A stretch of 64,000 bases of DNA, from positions 62,001 through 126,000 of the forward strand of contig NZ_WFLJ01000012.1 of the NCBI RefSeq assembly GCF_009208735.1, given 5' to 3'. This document shows, in pieces, positions 11,076 through 18,925 of the stretch. The translations under genes were made by a program, and so were the position numbers. A model generated the notes under the pieces. The model saw only the letters and a list, made by a program, of their open reading frames with translations, had not been told where the DNA came from and searched no databases. Within the stretch, counting starts at the first letter, position 1; every line of letters begins with the position of its first letter. The DNA is from Janthinobacterium rivuli. Lineage in GTDB: Bacteria > Pseudomonadota > Gammaproteobacteria > Burkholderiales > Burkholderiaceae_D.

Positions 11076-11849
11076 ATGCTGCTTATTCCCGCCATCGACC
11101 TGAAAGACGGTCACTGCGTACGCCTGAAACAAGGCGATATGGAACTTGCCACCGTATTTTCCGAAGACCCGGCCGAGATGGCCCGCCATTGGCTGATGCA
11201 AGGCGCGCGCCGGCTGCACCTGGTCGACCTGAACGGCGCCTTTGCCGGCAAGCCGAAGAACGAAGGCGCCGTCAAGGCCATCCTGAAGGCTGTGCAGGAT
11301 TTCGCCGTGGAAAATGACATCGAGGAAATCCCCGTGCAGCTGGGCGGCGGCATCCGCGACCTCGACACCATCGAGCGCTATCTCGACGCCGGCATCACCT
11401 ACATCATCATCGGCACGGCGGCCGTGAAAAGCCCCGGCTTCCTGCACGACGCCTGCGGCGCCTTCCCGGGCCACATCATCGTCGGCCTCGATGCCAAGGA
11501 TGGCAAGGTGGCAACGGATGGCTGGAGCAAGATGTCGGGCCACGAAGTGATCGACCTGGCGAAAAAATTCGAAGCCTACGGCGTGGAGTCGATCATCTAC
11601 ACGGACATCGGCCGCGACGGCATGATGGGCGGCATCAATATCGAGGCCACCGTCAAGCTGGCGCAAGCCGTCAAGATCCCCGTCATCGCCTCTGGCGGCC
11701 TGCACAATATCGGCGACGTGGAAGCGCTGTGCGCCGTCCAGGCCGAAGGCATCGAAGGCGTGATCTGCGGCCGTTCCATCTATGAAGGCACGATCGACCT
11801 GGCGCAGGCGCAGGAACGCGCCGACGAATTGACCGACGCCGCCGTTTAA
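11076..11849 (+). CDS. hisA: ProFAR isomerase (HisA)
   Basis: A (βα)8-barrel isomerase of the fourth his step. ATG 11076 ([12 protein letters not shown]) is chosen because the first β-strand with catalytic Asp begins immediately; the 16 upstream in-frame residues are not family-like. Conserved pieces are [21 protein letters not shown] with the second catalytic Asp, and VIASGGL. The product is 257 residues. Confidence 0.96.
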   Translation: MLLIPAIDLKDGHCVRLKQGDMELATVFSEDPAEMARHWLMQGARRLHLVDLNGAFAGKPKNEGAVKAILKAVQDFAVENDIEEIPVQLGGGIRDLDTIERYLDAGITYIIIGTAAVKSPGFLHDACGAFPGHIIVGLDAKDGKVATDGWSKMSGHEVIDLAKKFEAYGVESIIYTDIGRDGMMGGINIEATVKLAQAVKIPVIASGGLHNIGDVEALCAVQAEGIEGVICGRSIYEGTIDLAQAQERADELTDAAV

Positions 11850-11860
11850 GCCTGCCTGGC

Positions 11861-11884
11861 CCGGGCGTGCGCGCGCATGCCCGG
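11861..11884 (+). other. Near-perfect palindrome between hisA and hisF
   Basis: The 59-bp hisA–hisF spacer holds a 24-bp inverted repeat. The outer arms are CCGGGC and GCCCGG, and the inner palindrome TGCGCGCGCA is nearly continuous with them. There is no T-run, so it is unlikely to be a strong terminator. It could modulate RNA stability or partial readthrough within the his operon. Confidence 0.5.
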
Positions 11885-11908
11885 CCTGGCGACAATCTGG
11901 ATACCATC

Positions 11909-12670
11909 ATGCTTGCAAAACGTATCATCCCCTGCCTCGACGTGACCAACGGCCGCGTCGTCAAAGGCGTCAATTTCACGGAATTGCGCGACGCCGGCGA
12001 CCCGGTGGAAATCGCCCGCCGTTACGACGAGCAGGGCGCCGACGAAATCACTTTCCTCGACATTACCGCGTCCAGCGACAACCGCGGCCTGATCTTCGAC
12101 ATCATCGAAGCGGTGGCGTCGCAAGTGTTCATTCCGCTGACTGTGGGCGGCGGTGTGCGCGTGGTGGAAGATGTGCGCCGGCTGCTCAACGCGGGCGCCG
12201 ACAAGGTCAGCATCAACACCTCGGCCGTGACGAATCCGCAACTGGTGTACGAGGCATCGCAAAAGCATGGCTCGCAGTGCATCGTCGTCGCCATCGACGC
12301 CAAGCAGGTGTCGCCCGGCAAGTGGGAAGTGTTTACCCATGGCGGACGCACCGCCACGGGCCTGGACGCCTTTGACTGGGCGCGTAAAATGGAAAGCCTG
12401 GGCGCCGGCGAAATCTTGCTCACCAGCATGGACCGCGACGGCACCAAGGTGGGCTTCGACCTGGGCCTGACGCGCGGCGTGTCCGACGCCGTCAGCATCC
12501 CCGTGATCGCCTCGGGCGGCGTGGGCGGCTTGCAGGATCTGGTCGATGGCATCAAGGTGGGCCGCGCGGACGCCGTGCTGGCCGCCAGCATCTTCCATTA
12601 CGGCCAGCACACGGTGCAGGAAGCCAAGCGTTTCATGGCGCAGCAGGGCATTCCCATGCGCCTGGCGTAA
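11909..12670 (+). CDS. hisF: Imidazole glycerol phosphate synthase cyclase subunit
   Basis: The barrel partner of HisH; it closes the imidazole ring to give IGP and AICAR. ATG 11909 ([12 protein letters not shown]) gives the standard 253 residues. Family segments: [19 protein letters not shown] with catalytic Asp, [18 protein letters not shown] with the second Asp, and VIASGGVG. It is followed 26 bp later by hisI. Confidence 0.97.
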   Translation: MLAKRIIPCLDVTNGRVVKGVNFTELRDAGDPVEIARRYDEQGADEITFLDITASSDNRGLIFDIIEAVASQVFIPLTVGGGVRVVEDVRRLLNAGADKVSINTSAVTNPQLVYEASQKHGSQCIVVAIDAKQVSPGKWEVFTHGGRTATGLDAFDWARKMESLGAGEILLTSMDRDGTKVGFDLGLTRGVSDAVSIPVIASGGVGGLQDLVDGIKVGRADAVLAASIFHYGQHTVQEAKRFMAQQGIPMRLA

Positions 12671-12696
12671 ATAAAATAGTACCCAGGATACAGAAC

Positions 12697-13134
12697 ATGC
12701 AAAACGGAACCATCGTAGCAAGCAATGCCAAGTGGCTGAAAAAGGTCAAGTGGGACGAACACGGCCTGGTGCCCGTGATCGCGCAGGAAGCGGGCAGCAA
12801 TGACGTGCTGATGTTCGCCTGGATGAACCGCGACGCGCTGGCGCGCACGGTGGAGCTGGGCGAAGCCGTGTACTGGAGCCGTTCGCGCAAGAAACTGTGG
12901 CACAAGGGCGAAGAGTCCGGTCACACGCAAAAGGTGCTGGAAATCCGCCTCGATTGCGACGAGGACGTGGTCTTGCTGAAAATCGAGCAAGCGGGCGGCA
13001 TCGCCTGCCATACGGGCCGCCATTCGTGCTTCTTCCAGAAATTCGAAGGCGATGAAAAAACGGGAGAATGGCAGATCACCGACCCGGTGCTGAAAGACCC
13101 TGAGACGATTTACGCGGAAAGCAAGAGCAAATGA
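12697..13134 (+). CDS. hisI: Phosphoribosyl-AMP cyclohydrolase
   Basis: HisI opens the adenine ring of PR-AMP (third his step). The 145-residue enzyme shows the Zn/Mg-binding signature LDCDEDVVL and the cysteine cluster [10 protein letters not shown]. Here hisI and hisE are separate genes rather than a fusion. Its stop overlaps the hisE start by 4 bp (13131–13134). Confidence 0.96.
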   Translation: MQNGTIVASNAKWLKKVKWDEHGLVPVIAQEAGSNDVLMFAWMNRDALARTVELGEAVYWSRSRKKLWHKGEESGHTQKVLEIRLDCDEDVVLLKIEQAGGIACHTGRHSCFFQKFEGDEKTGEWQITDPVLKDPETIYAESKSK

Positions 13135-13502
13135 GTGAAACTTTAAAGCGCCTGGCCGCCGTGATCGAATCGCGCAAGCTGGCCAATGGCGGCGACCCCG
13201 CCACATCGTATGTCGCGCGCCTGTTTGCCAAGGGCGATGACGCCATCCTGAAAAAGATCGGCGAAGAGGCCACGGAAACCGTGATGGCCGCCAAGGATGC
13301 GCGGCGCGACAACGACCCGTCGAAGGTTCTGTACGAATGCGCCGACCTGTGGTTCCACAGTCTGGTGATGCTGGCGCAGTTCGATCTGACGCCGCAGCAG
13401 GTGCTCGACGAGCTGGCGCGCCGCGAAGGCCTGTCCGGCCTGGAAGAAAAGGCGGCGCGCAAGGATGCATTGCGCGACGCTGGCGAAACAGACAAACACT
13501 GA
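13131..13502 (+). CDS. hisE: Phosphoribosyl-ATP pyrophosphatase
   Basis: HisE hydrolyses PR-ATP to PR-AMP (second step). A 123-residue all-α MazG-like fold with the metal-binding motif [15 protein letters not shown] and [11 protein letters not shown]. It overlaps hisI, is the last his gene, and is followed 15 bp later by the HIT gene, so transcription probably continues. Confidence 0.96.
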   Translation: MSETLKRLAAVIESRKLANGGDPATSYVARLFAKGDDAILKKIGEEATETVMAAKDARRDNDPSKVLYECADLWFHSLVMLAQFDLTPQQVLDELARREGLSGLEEKAARKDALRDAGETDKH

Positions 13503-13517
13503 CTGACTGGAGCGTGC

Positions 13518-13889
13518 GTGGATAACTGTATTTTCTGCAAGATTGCTGCAAAAAAAATTCCTTCGTCCATCGTGTATGAAGACGAGGACTTGCTGGCCTT
13601 CAAGGACATCAACCCGGCCGCTCCCGTGCATCTGCTGCTGATCCCGAAGCGCCACGTGGCGACCCTGTCCGACTGCGATGACAGCCATGTGGAGATGCTG
13701 GGCAAGTTGCTGCGCCTGGCGCCGAAACTTGCTGCCGAGTTTGGCTGCGCCGTCACGTATGACGCCGATGGCACGCCTGCCGGCGGCTTCAAGACCATGA
13801 TCAACAGCGGCCCGAACGGCGGTCAAGAGGTGTATCACCTGCACATGCATGTGTACGGCGGTCCCCGCCCCTGGCGCGGCCAGCACTGA
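13518..13889 (+). CDS. HIT-family purine nucleoside phosphoramidase (HinT-like)
   Basis: A 123-residue histidine-triad hydrolase. GTG start. The triad is HLHMH (107–111), and Cys4/Cys7 in CIFCKI form half of the usual Zn site. HinT-type enzymes cleave aminoacyl-AMP and AMP-phosphoramidates. Position after hisE and before tatA is common in Betaproteobacteria. Confidence 0.93.
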   Translation: MDNCIFCKIAAKKIPSSIVYEDEDLLAFKDINPAAPVHLLLIPKRHVATLSDCDDSHVEMLGKLLRLAPKLAAEFGCAVTYDADGTPAGGFKTMINSGPNGGQEVYHLHMHVYGGPRPWRGQH

Positions 13890-13969
13890 TTTCGCCGTAC
13901 ACCGGGTTCGCGTGTATACTACCGGCATTGGTTGACGCTATTCGGGCACCGTCCCGCAAGGAGAATGTG

Positions 13970-14206
13970 ATGGGTTCATTGAGTATTTGGCACTGGGTGA
14001 TCGTTCTGGTCATTGTGATGCTGGTCTTCGGCACCAAGAAACTGGGCAACATCGGCGGTGATATCGGCAAGGCCGTCAAAGGCTTCAAGGATGGCGTCAA
14101 GGGCGACGATGACGCGCCGGCAGCCAATACCCCTCCTGCTGCGCCATCGCAAGTGGCCGACAAAAGCACCATCGACGTCGAGACGAAAGAGAAAAGCAAG
14201 TTCTGA
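13970..14206 (+). CDS. tatA: Twin-arginine translocase subunit TatA
   Basis: ATG 13970 (MGSLSIWHW) follows AAGGAG at 13958 with ideal spacing and gives 78 residues. One N-terminal membrane helix ([15 protein letters not shown]), the [10 protein letters not shown] hinge, an amphipathic helix and an acidic tail are typical. TatA oligomers form the conduit for folded proteins exported across the inner membrane. A TATACT hexamer at 13915–13920 could be a −10 for a tat-specific promoter, but no clear −35 was seen. Confidence 0.96.
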   Translation: MGSLSIWHWVIVLVIVMLVFGTKKLGNIGGDIGKAVKGFKDGVKGDDDAPAANTPPAAPSQVADKSTIDVETKEKSKF

Positions 14207-14214
14207 TAGCGTGG

Positions 14215-14230
14215 CGGGGCGCTAGCCCCG
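14215..14230 (+). other. Stem-loop between tatA and tatB
   Basis: CGGGGC and GCCCCG flank a 4-nt loop in the 48-bp tatA–tatB gap. With no T-run it is not a classical terminator. A hairpin here would fit the usual excess of TatA over TatB, by partial termination or mRNA protection; this is inference. Confidence 0.45.
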
Positions 14231-14254
14231 TCCGGTAACAGCCCTTGTCCGCTT

Positions 14255-14788
14255 ATGATCGATCTCGGTCTCTCAAAAATCGCCATCATCGGCGTGGTTG
14301 CGTTGATAGTCATCGGCCCTGAAAAGTTGCCGAGAGTGGCGCGCATGGCCGGTACCCTGTATGGCCGCGCGCAACGCTACCTGAACCAGGTGAAATCCGA
14401 AGTCTCGCGCGAAATTGAAATGGAAGAGCTGAAAAACCTGCAGAAGGAAGTGCAGGATGCGGCTCATTCCGTCAAGCAAAGCGTGGAGAAATCCATGCAT
14501 GGCGTGGAAAACTCGATCTCCGGCAACCTGGCCGAGGTGGAAAACGCCTGGCGCGGCGATGCCAGTTCGTATGAGGGGCATCACGATGCCCATGAAGCCA
14601 TGCTGCGCGCCACCAACGATGACCTGGCCCGCAAGGCGCGCGAATTCCGCCGCAAGAAGCTGGTGCGCAATTCCGCCATCCCTGGCTGGTACAAGCAGCG
14701 CCATGGCGGCAAGCTGCACGTGCAGTCGGCGGCCGCCCGCGTGGCGCGCTTCCGTCCGCGCGCCAGTTCCTCCTCCTTTTACTCATGA
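14255..14788 (+). CDS. tatB: Twin-arginine translocase subunit TatB
   Basis: A 177-residue TatB: single membrane helix LSKIAIIGVVALIVIGPEKLP with the conserved GPEKLP hinge, then a long charged amphipathic helix. TatB partners TatC in signal-peptide recognition. The Ser/Arg-rich C-terminus is poorly conserved. Overlaps tatC by 4 bp (14785–14788). Confidence 0.95.
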   Translation: MIDLGLSKIAIIGVVALIVIGPEKLPRVARMAGTLYGRAQRYLNQVKSEVSREIEMEELKNLQKEVQDAAHSVKQSVEKSMHGVENSISGNLAEVENAWRGDASSYEGHHDAHEAMLRATNDDLARKAREFRRKKLVRNSAIPGWYKQRHGGKLHVQSAAARVARFRPRASSSSFYS

Positions 14789-15540
14789 GTAGCAAATCCC
14801 CGGTGGAAGAAACTTTTATCTCGCATCTGGTCGAGCTGCGCAACCGCCTGGTCAAGGCCTCGATCGGCATCGCCGTCGTCTGCGCCATCCTGTTTTACTG
14901 GCCCGGGCCGTCGCATATCTACGATTTTATTGCCGCGCCGATGATCGCCTCGCTGCCGGCCGGCTCGAAAATGATCGCCACCGGCGTCATCTCGCCATTC
15001 CTGGTGCCGATGAAAGTGACGCTGGTGATCGCCTTCATCGTCGCCTTGCCCTGGGTGCTGTACCAGATGTGGGCGTTTATCGCCCCCGGCCTGTACACGC
15101 ATGAAAAGCGCCTGATCGCGCCGCTGGTCATCTCCTCGTCCCTGCTGTTCATGGCCGGCGTGGCCTTCTGCTATTTCTTTGTGTTTGGCCGCGTGTTCCA
15201 CTTCATCAGCGACTTTTCGCCATCATCGATCGCCGTGACGCCCGATATCGAAAACTACCTCGATTTCGTCATGTCGATGTGCCTGGCCTTTGGCGCCACC
15301 TTCGAGGTACCGGTGGTGGTGGTGATCCTCGTGCGCATGGGGCTCGTTTCCATCGCGAAACTCAAGGAAGTGCGTCCCTATATCATCGTCGGCGCCTTCG
15401 TGATCGCCGCCATCGTTACGCCGCCGGACGTCGTCAGCCAGTTCTCGCTGGCCATCCCCATGTGCCTGCTGTTCGAGCTGGGCTTGCTGGTGGCGCCCAT
15501 CTTCGTCAAGGCCACGCAAGCGCCGGAAGAGGCATCCTAG
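14785..15540 (+). CDS. tatC: Twin-arginine translocase subunit TatC
   Basis: A 251-residue polytopic protein with six predicted membrane segments. The N-terminal SHLVELRNRLVKA contains the Glu/Arg motif that contacts the RR signal peptide, and PWVLYQMWAFIAPGLYTHEKR is the family signature. Last gene of the tatABC unit, followed by a terminator. Confidence 0.97.
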   Translation: MSSKSPVEETFISHLVELRNRLVKASIGIAVVCAILFYWPGPSHIYDFIAAPMIASLPAGSKMIATGVISPFLVPMKVTLVIAFIVALPWVLYQMWAFIAPGLYTHEKRLIAPLVISSSLLFMAGVAFCYFFVFGRVFHFISDFSPSSIAVTPDIENYLDFVMSMCLAFGATFEVPVVVVILVRMGLVSIAKLKEVRPYIIVGAFVIAAIVTPPDVVSQFSLAIPMCLLFELGLLVAPIFVKATQAPEEAS

Positions 15541-15565
15541 ACGGCCCGCAACGCGTGCCGATACG

Positions 15566-15598
15566 AGCCGCTGACCTCCCTCGGGAGCCGCGGCTTTT
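15566..15598 (+). terminator. Rho-independent terminator after tatC
   Basis: Inverted repeat AGCCGC (15566–15571) / GCGGCT (15590–15595) with an inner CTCC/GGAG stem, followed by TTTT. It lies 26 bp beyond the tatC stop. Confidence 0.75.
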
Positions 15599-15623
15599 CA
15601 TTGCCGAGAAAGTGAGTGCGTGC

Positions 15624-16157
15624 TTACTGCAGCATCAATTTGCTGAGGATGCCCAGGTTGAGCAGGATCAGGGTGCTCATCATCCAGTACACGTGTTTCA
15701 TGTCCGCGCCATGGCGCAAGTCCATGCGTTCCAAGCGGGCATCGAGTTTTTGTTCCAATGCCTCTAATTTGGTATCGAATTTTTGTTCCAATACCCCTAA
15801 CTTGGCATCGAATTTCTGCTCCAATGCGTCTAACCTGGTATTGAATTTGTGCTCCAGCGCATCGATCCGCGTATCGAGTCTGAGTTCCAACGCGTCGATC
15901 CGGGTATCGAGTCTGAGTTCCAGCGCACCGATCTTCAACTCCAGGGCGCCCGCTTGGGTGTCGACCTTTTGCGCCACCAGCTTGATTTCCCCCAGCACAT
16001 TGCGCTCCAGCGCCGCCAGCTCGCCATGCACGACCACGGCCGAACCCAGTACTTCACCCAGCGCCGTCGCATGCGCTTCCGCCTGCTGTGTGGGTACCCC
16101 GGCCGAGGCGAGGCGTTTGGCGTAATCGAGGGTGTCGAACTGGATGGGCATATGCAT
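15624..16157 (-). CDS. DUF1640-like coiled-coil protein with 11-residue repeats and C-terminal membrane anchor
   Basis: A 177-residue protein. The N-terminus FDTLDYAKRLASAGVP resembles the DUF1640/CCDC90-like family. Residues 83–148 are six consecutive 11-residue repeats of the type xDxRLDALEQK, predicting a long hendecad (right-handed) coiled coil. A hydrophobic segment at about 157–173 could be a membrane anchor. The function is unknown. It is transcribed against the tat operon and both genes end near the terminator. Confidence 0.8.
   Translation of the reverse strand: MHMPIQFDTLDYAKRLASAGVPTQQAEAHATALGEVLGSAVVVHGELAALERNVLGEIKLVAQKVDTQAGALELKIGALELRLDTRIDALELRLDTRIDALEHKFNTRLDALEQKFDAKLGVLEQKFDTKLEALEQKLDARLERMDLRHGADMKHVYWMMSTLILLNLGILSKLMLQ
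15714..15911 (-). repeat. Six tandem 33-bp units coding hendecad repeats
   Basis: 198 bp made of six 33-bp units within the coiled-coil gene, each encoding 11 residues. The units are clearly related in nucleotide sequence (each opens with TCCA(A/G) on the plus strand) but not identical. The DNA copies suggest expansion by tandem duplication, so copy number may vary among strains. Confidence 0.8.
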
Positions 16158-16290
16158 GGACGCTCCTATATCCAGCCTAGCAGGAAAATCGGCAATTGCC
16201 AGTGAGGAGTGCGGTGGCGCCTGCCTTCACAGCAGATTAACGCCCATGGGCCGCGACGGTTTGCGCTGGCGCAAATGCTGATGCAAAGGC

Positions 16291-16316
16291 AAAAAAAGGG
16301 CGCCGCGGCGCCCTTT
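16291..16316 (-). terminator. Terminator of the DUF885 gene
   Basis: Palindrome AAAGGGCGCC-GC-GGCGCCCTTT at 16295–16316 with a T-run on the minus strand (plus-strand A-run at 16291–16297), just beyond the stop of the minus-strand gene. A strong intrinsic terminator. Confidence 0.85.
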
Positions 16317-16338
16317 GCAAGCTGACGGCGAGTGCCAG

Positions 16339-18201
16339 TTAATTCATCAGTTCCTTGATGACTTTCACGGGGGCGCTGCCGTAGCTGAGGAATTGCTCAT
16401 GGAAATCCTTCAGCACGAATTTGCTGCCCAGCGCTTGCTTGCGCTGTTCGCGCAAATCCATGATTTCGCTGTAGCCGCTGAAATAGCTGGTCAGTTGTAC
16501 CGAGCTCAGCTGCACGCGGCGCCATTTTTCCGTCGCTTCCCGCTTGGTCTGGAAGGCTTGGCGCGTCAGCAGGTCCAGCGCCTGCGCTTCCGTCATGCCC
16601 AGCACGTGCACGCTGTAGTCGAGGATGGTGTTGGTGACGCTGCGCAAATTCCACTTCGAATACATCAGCCACATTTCCGGCGCGTTGTTGCCATAGCCCG
16701 ATTCGAGCATCATGCGCTCGCCATACACGGCCCAGCCTTCGATCATGGCGCCGTTGCCGAAGATGGATTTGACCAGCGACGGCGACTTGTTGGCGTACAC
16801 GAGCTGCGTGTAGTGGCCGGGGATGGCTTCGTGGATATTCAGGATCTGCAAGATCCAGTGGTTGTACTCGCGCAAGCTGCTTTCCGCCTGTTCCGGCGTT
16901 TCGCCATCGAGTGGCGTCACGTTGTAATAGGTGCGGTCCTGCGGGCGGTACGGACCGGGCGCCTCGATGCTGGCGCCGGCCACGCCGCGCTGGTAGGCCG
17001 GCGTTTCACGCACGACCAGGGGCTTTTTCGGGTCCATCGTCAGCAGGTTGTGGCTGGTCACCCATTCCTGCAGTTCGGGGATCTGGCGGCGGATTTCCGG
17101 CACGAAATCGGCAGGCGCCACGTGGTTGCTGGACAGCTTGTCGATCACCATCCCGATCTTCGCCGTGCGGTCCGCCGGCTTGGCCGTGGCGCCCATGGTT
17201 TTCACCCACAGTTCATCGGACAGGCTATCCATGTGCTCGAGCAGCTTTTCGCGCGCCGCCAGGGCTTTCTGGTACATCTGCTCGGCGCTCACGCTGGCCT
17301 GGATATCGTAGGCGAATTTTTGCTCATATAGCTCCTTGCCGATGCGGAAGGAGCGCGCGTTGCCGTTCTGCGCCAGCGCGGCATCCTGTTCCGTCAGCCA
17401 GGCCGCATAGCCTTGCACGGCCGTGCGGGCCGCAGCGATGCGCGCGTTGTACAGCTGCTTTTCCGCAGGTGTCAGGATGGAACCCTGTGCCGTCTTGTTC
17501 AGGTCGTCAAGCACGCTCAGCACGCCGGCGCTCTGGGCGATGGCCAGTTGCGTGTGTTCGCGCGTGGGGTTGACGATGCTGGCGCGCGCGGCCGCATAGT
17601 ATTGCGGCACGGTGGCGATGCGCTTGAGCAAGGTGCGCAGGCGTTGCGGCTGGGCCGCGTATTCCGTGTTCAGGATGAAGTCGATGGAACCGGCCACGTT
17701 GTACTGGGCGGGATTCCATTCGAATTCGCGGAAGGTGGTCAGATACCAGCGGTCCGATTGCAGTTTATTCATCAGCAAGGCCAGGTCGGTGCGTTGCTTG
17801 TCCGACATTTTTCCGGCATTCAGCTTGCCGAACTTGCCCAGCCATTCTTCGATGAAGGCCAGTTGCTTCTGGCGGCTGGCCGCGTCGGGAATGCTCAGGT
17901 TGGCGGCGCCATCATACTTGCCGACCGAAATCGCGCTTTCCGGGTCCAGGCGCCACAGGGCCGTGAGGAACTGGCCGCTCAGGTTATTCATGGAGCGGTC
18001 GCTGCTGTTCTCGCTGGCGACGGCGGCCACTGTGGCTGCCGTGGCGGCGCTGACGACGGCCGCCTTCTTGGCGACGGTTTTTTTCTTGCTGCTGCTGCTC
18101 GTTGCCTTGCCTTGCTTCTGCGGCTTCTTGGCGGCGCTGGCCGGTGTCAGGGTAAAGGCCATCATCAATGCGGCGAGCGCAACTTTATTTTTTATCAGCA
18201 T
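16339..18201 (-). CDS. Secreted DUF885-family putative metallohydrolase
   Basis: A 620-residue DUF885 protein. It has a signal peptide (cleavage after PASA, about residue 23), then a Lys/Ser/Ala-rich linker (24–65). The family motif HEAIPGH at 457–463 resembles a gluzincin HExxH site with an inserted Pro-Gly, and is followed by a conserved ALDLLTRQAFQTKREA-like region. Related proteins are annotated as peptidases or hydrolases, but the substrate is unknown. It is monocistronic with its own terminator. Confidence 0.85.
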   Translation of the reverse strand: MLIKNKVALAALMMAFTLTPASAAKKPQKQGKATSSSSKKKTVAKKAAVVSAATAATVAAVASENSSDRSMNNLSGQFLTALWRLDPESAISVGKYDGAANLSIPDAASRQKQLAFIEEWLGKFGKLNAGKMSDKQRTDLALLMNKLQSDRWYLTTFREFEWNPAQYNVAGSIDFILNTEYAAQPQRLRTLLKRIATVPQYYAAARASIVNPTREHTQLAIAQSAGVLSVLDDLNKTAQGSILTPAEKQLYNARIAAARTAVQGYAAWLTEQDAALAQNGNARSFRIGKELYEQKFAYDIQASVSAEQMYQKALAAREKLLEHMDSLSDELWVKTMGATAKPADRTAKIGMVIDKLSSNHVAPADFVPEIRRQIPELQEWVTSHNLLTMDPKKPLVVRETPAYQRGVAGASIEAPGPYRPQDRTYYNVTPLDGETPEQAESSLREYNHWILQILNIHEAIPGHYTQLVYANKSPSLVKSIFGNGAMIEGWAVYGERMMLESGYGNNAPEMWLMYSKWNLRSVTNTILDYSVHVLGMTEAQALDLLTRQAFQTKREATEKWRRVQLSSVQLTSYFSGYSEIMDLREQRKQALGSKFVLKDFHEQFLSYGSAPVKVIKELMN

Positions 18202-18254
18202 AGTTTATCTCTTGAATATTTTGTTGTTTGCCTTCATCAGAAAATAATAAACTG

Positions 18255-18282
18255 ATAATATAGGTAACAAACAACTATTGAA
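18255..18282 (-). promoter_or_regulatory. Candidate promoter for the DUF885 gene
   Basis: On the minus strand TTCAAT (18282–18277) and TATTAT (18260–18255) are separated by 16 bp in an AT-rich stretch about 55 bp before the start codon. The −35 is poor; the −10 is 5/6. Confidence 0.3.
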
Positions 18283-18367
18283 AGGTTGGCCTTGCATGCC
18301 TGGGCGGCCCAAAGATTAGCATCAATTGCCGCCGCTGCGCAGTTTTTTGCGCCGGGCGCGCGCGGCG

Positions 18368-18856
18368 CTAGACGACGATGGCACTGCCGCGCAGCATGTC
18401 CTGGTGGCGCGCATTGATGGCCGCCACGGCATCCTTGCCCCGCGCCATGCCGGTGGCGTGGATTTCGATGTCCTGCGTGTAGCGCTGGCTGACTCTGACC
18501 GTGTAGGACTGGAACAGCCAGCTCCAGAAGTTCGTTTCATAGACGGCTTCATCCATGTCGCGCCACTTGACGCCCGTCAGCTTCTTTTTCCACGGCAAGA
18601 TACCGGACGCCAGCCACACGCCCGCCTCGTCGTAATACAGCTGATAGCTGCGTATCGTCAGCAGGCGGTAGCCGACGATCAGGGCCGAGCCGATCAGCAC
18701 AACGAAAGCGGCGCGCGCGTTGTACTTGAAGGCCAGCGGCAGGGCGGCAAAGAACAGCAGCACGGCGATGAGGAAGGTGCTGACGTAGGCGGTCCAGGAT
18801 TTGCCGCACAAAAAGGTGGCGCGCTGGCCGGCGCTGGTGGCGATATAGTCGGTCAT
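18368..18856 (-). CDS. Small membrane protein with PH-like (bPH2-type) C-terminal domain
   Basis: A 162-residue protein with two adjacent membrane helices (about 21–60, FLIAVLLFFAALPLAF and AFVVLIGSALIVGY) followed by a soluble β-rich region of the bacterial PH-2 type (SYQLYYDEAGVWL…GVKWRDMDEAVYE). Such proteins have no settled function. It lies 69 bp downstream of the SNF2 gene on the same strand and may share its transcript. Confidence 0.7.
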   Translation of the reverse strand: MTDYIATSAGQRATFLCGKSWTAYVSTFLIAVLLFFAALPLAFKYNARAAFVVLIGSALIVGYRLLTIRSYQLYYDEAGVWLASGILPWKKKLTGVKWRDMDEAVYETNFWSWLFQSYTVRVSQRYTQDIEIHATGMARGKDAVAAINARHQDMLRGSAIVV

Positions 18857-18925
18857 GGCGTGGGAGAGAAACTGGGAAAAAGGATCATCGCATGGAACGC
18901 GGCGGCGCCGCTTATTTTTTCAATC

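Noticed and set aside
15714..15911. 33-bp repeats considered as a CRISPR array
   Set aside because: The repeats are directly adjacent with no spacers, stay in frame and encode a regular 11-residue pattern; no cas genes are nearby.
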